A DNA stretch of 64,000 nt, from positions 310,001 to 374,000 of the forward strand of contig VWPU01012712.1 in the NCBI GenBank assembly GCA_013398955.1. The letters are read 5' to 3'. The number at the start of each line of letters is the position of its first letter. The stretch's first letter is position 1. Of the stretch, positions 62,401-64,000 are shown piece by piece. The position numbers and the translations under genes were made by a program. The DNA is from Callaeas wilsoni (taxonomy: Eukaryota > Chordata > Aves > Passeriformes > Callaeidae). The notes below the pieces were generated by a model, which did no database searches, had not been told where the DNA came from, and saw nothing but the letters and a program-made list of their open reading frames with translations.

Positions 62401-62469
62401 GAGGCTGTCTCATGAGCACTGTTGAAACTTCAGCAAAAGGACAACTTTGCTCAGTTTTGATTATTTTAC
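59434..62469. other. Single-copy AT-rich DNA, no gene recognised
   Basis: No bird-specific repeat seen. Open frames at 61524-61736 and 62053-62349 (+, 98 codons) carry no known domain. Some of 61440-62470 could be the body of the old CR1 copy that is recognisable from 62470, but I could not align it. Confidence 0.5.
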
Positions 62470-62905
62470 AAATAGAGGGAGTTGGGAACCAAGTGGAGAC
62501 TGGAAGAAATTCAGGATAGGGTAACAGAAATTATCTGGAGTTTAGAGACTGGGACATCTGGGAAAAATGGAAACAATCGAAGTCATTTAATTTATAAAGA
62601 GACCAGGAGTAGACATCATAACAATTTTCAAGCACATAAAAATACTGTGTTAGAACAAAGAAGTAAAGCAAAAGCTGTTGTTCTTTTTTCCTAGGTGTGG
62701 GATGAGTAAAAATGGGCTGAAATTGCAGCAGGATTTTTCATAATCTGATAGCAGTGGGGGATTTATTATTGTATTATATTACCTAGGGATGTTGTGAAAG
62801 TCTTCAATAAGATGTTAGGAAAACATCTGCATGGATGACATAATAGATTTAGTTCTGTTTAAGGCATGGGAATGACTTCTATGGTCTTTCTGTGATGCTC
62901 TTTTT
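62470..62905 (+). mobile_element. Ancient CR1-type LINE copy
   Basis: Sense order of degraded blocks typical of the older amniote CR1 group: GGAAGAAATTCAGGATAGGG (pol end, the AA/GGGCAACAGAAATGAT-type segment), ACATCATAACAATTTTCAAG with CACATAAAAA, then GGGCTGAAATTGCAGCAGG, ATTACCTAGGGATGTTGTGA, AAGTCTTCAATAAGATGTTA and, at the end, GGGAATGACTTCTATGGTCT. Each block matches loosely and small insertions separate them. It is far more diverged than the other CR1 copies, so it is an early insertion shared with more distant lineages. Confidence 0.65.
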
Positions 62906-64000
62906 TTTTACTCTCAACCCTATAATTATAATGGAAATGGAAAATCAGGCATTCTGCAAGAGAGGAAGTTGACAATTTCAGTGCGTCATTAGATCAAAGA
63001 TGGATATCCTACATCTTAAAAGCTGAATATGATCCAGGACTTTGTGCATATTGCTTGTCACTCTACTGTATTTCAGGGATGTGATGTGGTTATGGAAGAA
63101 AAGTAATGCATACATTAATAAGAGAGTCAAGAACAGTGTCAGAAAATACTTAGACCTCACAAAGAAAAGGGTTTCTTATAAAAATGCATGCTCAAACTCT
63201 CTAGAGTTTATGAATGTTATTGAAGTATAATAGCTCAGTGAAACTACCCATTGCCAAATTCTTAATTGAACTAATGGCTGAAAAAGTGGCAGTAGAGGCA
63301 ATTAATCATTTTTCTTATACTTCTAGTTTTTTCAAGAGAAGCAAGAGTTCCATAAGGTCAAATCTTCAACAAAACTACTTTTGTTGGGGAAATGTAGCAA
63401 GACCATTTGTCAACATTGAGAATGCTCATTTTGGCTGAAACTAAATTACCTAGGGATCCAAAGAATGATGAATTTACAGATGGTTGATGTCAAGGCAAGT
63501 TGCCAGATTCTTTCCCCTGGCCTTTTCTACAGGAACAAAACAATGTTGAATTGATACCTCAAGCACCTTTTCTCTTCTTTCCTCAATGCATCTGACAAAT
63601 AACAGGCAAATAAAATAACATATGGTCAATATAACTAAAGAATCAGAGTGTGTATTATATAACTCAGTATGTCCACATGTCCCATTATAAATGTTTTAAT
63701 AGTCATTTTTAGAGATGGTATGTTTTGTCTATGTATGATTAATTATAAAATAATTATCCTCATCTCCGAGAATGAGAAACAATAATTGGGCTATAAAATC
63801 TAAACAAACACAGAAGCTGTTTTTGTTTCTTTAAATCATAACTAAAAATATTTACTGCAGTGGTAAAAGGGATACTGAATCAGCCACCACAGGTGGTCAA
63901 GGTAAGCCAGGAATTATAACAGCAAATACTACTGAGTAACAGGTATACTGACATCCTACCACCACCCCCCATGTTTCTATTTTTGATGGTTCTTGCATTA
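62906..64000. other. Single-copy AT-rich DNA, no gene recognised
   Basis: Frames of 60 to 74 codons (62978-63160, -; 63042-63230, +; 63214-63438, +) have no known domain. No repeat family recognised up to the window edge. Confidence 0.55.

Noticed and set aside
1..64000. Endogenous retrovirus, tRNA or rRNA genes, or a host protein-coding exon
   Set aside because: I looked for retroviral protease/polymerase/envelope motifs, paired LTRs, tRNA box motifs and domain-bearing frames, and found none that I could defend.

Overview
The window looks like nuclear DNA from a bird, probably a songbird. At least 18 fragments of the avian CR1 LINE are present, recognised by the 3' tail built on ATTCTATGA-type repeats, by long stretches of the 3' UTR, and in places by the end of the reverse transcriptase reading frame. 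Several belong to a GC-rich CR1 group that I associate with passerine genomes; that lineage placement is inference from memory of the family. Long A/T-rich single-copy DNA, short microsatellites and the lack of long open frames also fit a vertebrate chromosome. No protein-coding gene, tRNA, rRNA, prokaryotic operon, CRISPR array or intact virus-like element could be supported. The window reads as intergenic or deep intronic DNA.

Layout. 1-4.5 kb: unique DNA with one CR1 (699-1072, -), an AAT/GAT array and a GGGA/GGAA array. 4.5-22.8 kb: mostly single-copy AT-rich DNA with a T/G-rich stretch near 8.8 kb, A/T-rich blocks that resemble conserved non-coding DNA (10.2-10.5 and 17.7-17.96 kb), a segment with overlapping open frames on both strands (11.0-11.9 kb) and a pentanucleotide array (16.7 kb). 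22.8-24.5 kb: two CR1 copies of opposite orientation around three very long T tracts. 28.4-31.8 kb: a CR1 copy, a TA/TG-rich palindromic stretch, then a 1 kb CR1 that keeps part of the reverse transcriptase and meets an oppositely oriented CR1 tail. 33-38.5 kb: single-copy DNA with a perfect hairpin, a CpG-retaining block at 34.2-34.5 kb and two short CR1 copies. 41.2-44.4 kb: two closely similar CR1 copies in inverted orientation, flanking about 1.8 kb of mostly single-copy DNA. 47-54.2 kb: an ancient CR1 tail, several truncated CR1 copies, a CpG cluster, a small diverged tandem duplication and an internal CR1 pol fragment without its 3' end. 54.2-64 kb: single-copy DNA with two CR1 copies, a CpG-rich block at 58.1-58.7 kb and an ancient CR1 copy at 62.5-62.9 kb.

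No genes act together here. What can be read is the retroposon history: CR1 copies of at least three age classes, mostly 5'-truncated as expected of target-primed reverse transcription, plus structures derived from them (an inverted pair, a fold-back at a truncation point, microsatellites near tails). The most useful follow-ups are the long T tracts, the inverted CR1 pair and the CpG-retaining blocks. I did not find evidence for a new biological system.
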